This document shows, one piece after another, positions 54,439-57,400 of a stretch of 64,000 nt of DNA (position 1 is the stretch's first letter; each line of letters starts with the position of its first letter). A program made the position numbers and the translations under genes. The notes beneath the pieces are model-generated. The model did not search any database. It was not told where the DNA came from and was given only the letters and a program-made list of their open reading frames with translations. Source of the stretch: Paralvinella palmiformis (Eukaryota; Annelida; Polychaeta; Terebellida; Alvinellidae); NCBI GenBank assembly GCA_025642065.1, contig JAODUP010000129.1, positions 796,822-860,821 on the forward strand, written 5' to 3'.

Positions 54439-57400
54439 CACTGGTACAGATGATGATGAGTGCTACCTTGGGAAACACAACTGCTCTGAGAATGCTGCAT
54501 GTAAAAATACTGATGAAGGATTTGACTGTACATGTATTGAGTGGTTTGGAGGAGATGGCTACAACTGTACACGTGAGTCTATCATTATCCTTTCTGATAC
54601 ATTATACGTCACGGTAAATTCTTACTTCTTCTGAGGGCATTCCAATGGTGCAATATGATTGCTTATCCGTGCTCTTTATTTGGTCAGCTGACAACAAAAA
54701 AACCAGAGCACTCCAGTGGCACACAGGGTAGAGCATTGTCCCGCAAACCTCCAGTTTGTGGGTTCAAATCTGGCTAATATCTGTATTTGTGAGATTTGTT
54801 TTGCCTTGGCTAGATTTCCCAGGCGTGACCAGTGTCGAAGCTAACCAACTCAAATCAACTCTTACTTCTATCGTTTTCATTATTATAAGTAACAGTTGCA
54901 GAAGTAGAATATTGTACATTATGGTATTTTATTAGTGATGGAAGTAGTATTAGTATTAGTAGTAGTCGTAGTAGGTATAGTAGTAATAGTGGTAATGGTA
55001 ATGGTAGTACTATTTATTGTTTTCTTTTAGAGTGGGCTGTATTTTCAGTACCTGTTTGAAATTCATTTTTCAATCAATCTACTCCGTTTTCAAAACATCA
55101 CTCTAATTCACTTTATATAAAACATACGAAGCTCAAGACTTTTTCCAAAACAATCTCAAACATTTAAATAGTGAATATAGAAAGATCACAAGCAAAGATG
55201 GCATTTGAAATGAGTAAACGTTTTCTGTTTCTAGATGCGTGTGACTTGGGTTATTGTAGAAATGGTGGAACTTGTAAAATCAATGGCGTCACAAGGAAAC
55301 CATTTTGTTTCTGTCCAAAGTATTACGTTGGAGACCGTTGTGAAGTGAGGCATCCAGGTAAGACGAGACCCGATTGATTTTCACTATGTTGAATACTGTA
55401 ATATTTAATTTTCACTTTATTCCTTTTATATACCTGAATGGAAAAAGGTATTTAGTATTTTTTTGTTGTTGTCATTTTTCTCCTTGCAGGAGGTATTGAC
55501 AGAACTGCTCTGATAATTGGTTGTACCGTTGGTGGCACAATGTTTGTGATCCTTGTTGTCCTTGTTAGCCTTGGAGTGTCGATCGACCTGAGGTATGATC
55601 ATTCTTCTACTACTTTTTTGTCAAGATGTAAATAATTAAACATGTTATTTAATTAACTGAAATACAAAAATGCTCCATGAATCATTTACAGACAACAGAA
55701 GTTCACAAACATTTCATGGATAATCTGTGAACCAAAACAGTTCATGTCGTGTTCCTGTACTCTTCTAAATTTGCATTCTTGAACACTTGAAGAATATTCA
55801 AAGAACCTCAAAAGCCCAAAGAAGTTGCATGAACAATTCAAGAACCACAAAAGTTCACAAACACTTCATGAACTGTTCATTAATAGTAGTAACGTTGATG
55901 AACTGTTATAAAATATTTCAAGAATCACGAAATATTCATGAATATTTCAGTAAAAGTTTATGAACCATAATAATTAAAATAATACTGTATAAATAACTTT
56001 ATAACATCAAAGTGAACAATTTTTATACTCCCTTCTTTCAAAGATTAAAAAAACAAGGATACCAAAACAATTATTAGCCAAAAATGATGTAATTAAGCTG
56101 AAAAGTCTAACAACAAAAATTGTTATCCTATAAACCACCTTTATCCCTATGAAGGGGTCCATCCTTTACCATTTTACACAATTGTTAAGTTACAACCCCC
56201 CCCCCGACATGCACATACAGCCACACTTGTACATACAACCACTTACATATCAAGAGGATTGCAACAGTGACCTACATTCAGATCATAAAACTTTGTTTCC
56301 TTTTAGATAACTCATTCAGAGCTGGTAGAAACCTGACTCAACTCAGAATATTAAATAAAAACCTCAAAATCCAGTACCTTTTTTTGATTTGACCACCATC
56401 CATTTTGTCTACTCATTGCATACAGTCTTAAAATATAATGAATCAATAGTTGATAAATAGGGTGGATTTCAATTGTTGTGGAAATATGATGATGATGATT
56501 TACTGATTGCCAATACATAAAATCTCCATGGATTTGAGTTGTCGGCTAGTTGAGGGTGTAGTTGGTGCGATGTGCTTCTGATTTGTTTGTTGCACAAATT
56601 AACCAAAGAAAACAGTTGTTGTTACTTCCCCTTCTCCAAATAATAGGCAACTAAAATGTCTTCAGCTTTCTTTTTTATTAACTAGATAAGATAAAGATGT
56701 GCCAGTATTTTTGGGTGAATTGAACTGTTCTTTACTGTTTGAATATGTGGTATTTTGGATCCAGATATACCATGAATATTTATATGATGACAGAAAATAA
56801 CATAAAAGGAGGTATAAAGTATTACTATTAATAGGATTGGTTGTTGAAACTGGAGTGAATTCATTTGAAACATAATGAGAGAGAGAGAGAATAGATTTTA
56901 TTCACAAGAAATTATATAGAGCCATGTTTGATACAATGCAAACTGAATGTATAAACAAAATTAATTTAAAAAAAAATTATTAAAAATTTAATTAATTAAG
57001 ATTTAATTAATTAAAAATTAATTAATTAAAGAATTAATTAATTTAAAAATAATTAATTTCACTATGTAGACTGTCTGAAGTCAGAGCAGATGACAGACCT
57101 GGAGAGGAGACGACCCAAAATTGAATCCCAGTTAAAACAACCAGCTTGAAAAACCTTTTAACCCTATTTTTTAATAAATAGAATTAGGTTAAGGTTCATA
57201 ATAATTGCCTGGACAAAACAAGAGATCTTCGAAATGAGTGTTATCACACCTTACATTAATTGGATAGTGGGATAGCATTTCATCCTTAAGCAGTTTTTCA
57301 GCATAAATTGAGAAATTAATGCATTTTGAGCACAATAACTGCATAGTTAATGTGTGACTGGATAAGGGCAAAATAATTTGTTGGTTTTTATATTTGCCTT

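Noticed and set aside
54365..54449. Upstream extension of exon 57 coding for poly Tyr-Ile
   Set aside because: Translation of the TA microsatellite; the acceptor at 54448-54449 fits phase.
57189..57371. Minus-strand 60-codon frame next to the RT fragment
   Set aside because: Shows none of the expected downstream RT sequence, so not included in the LINE call.
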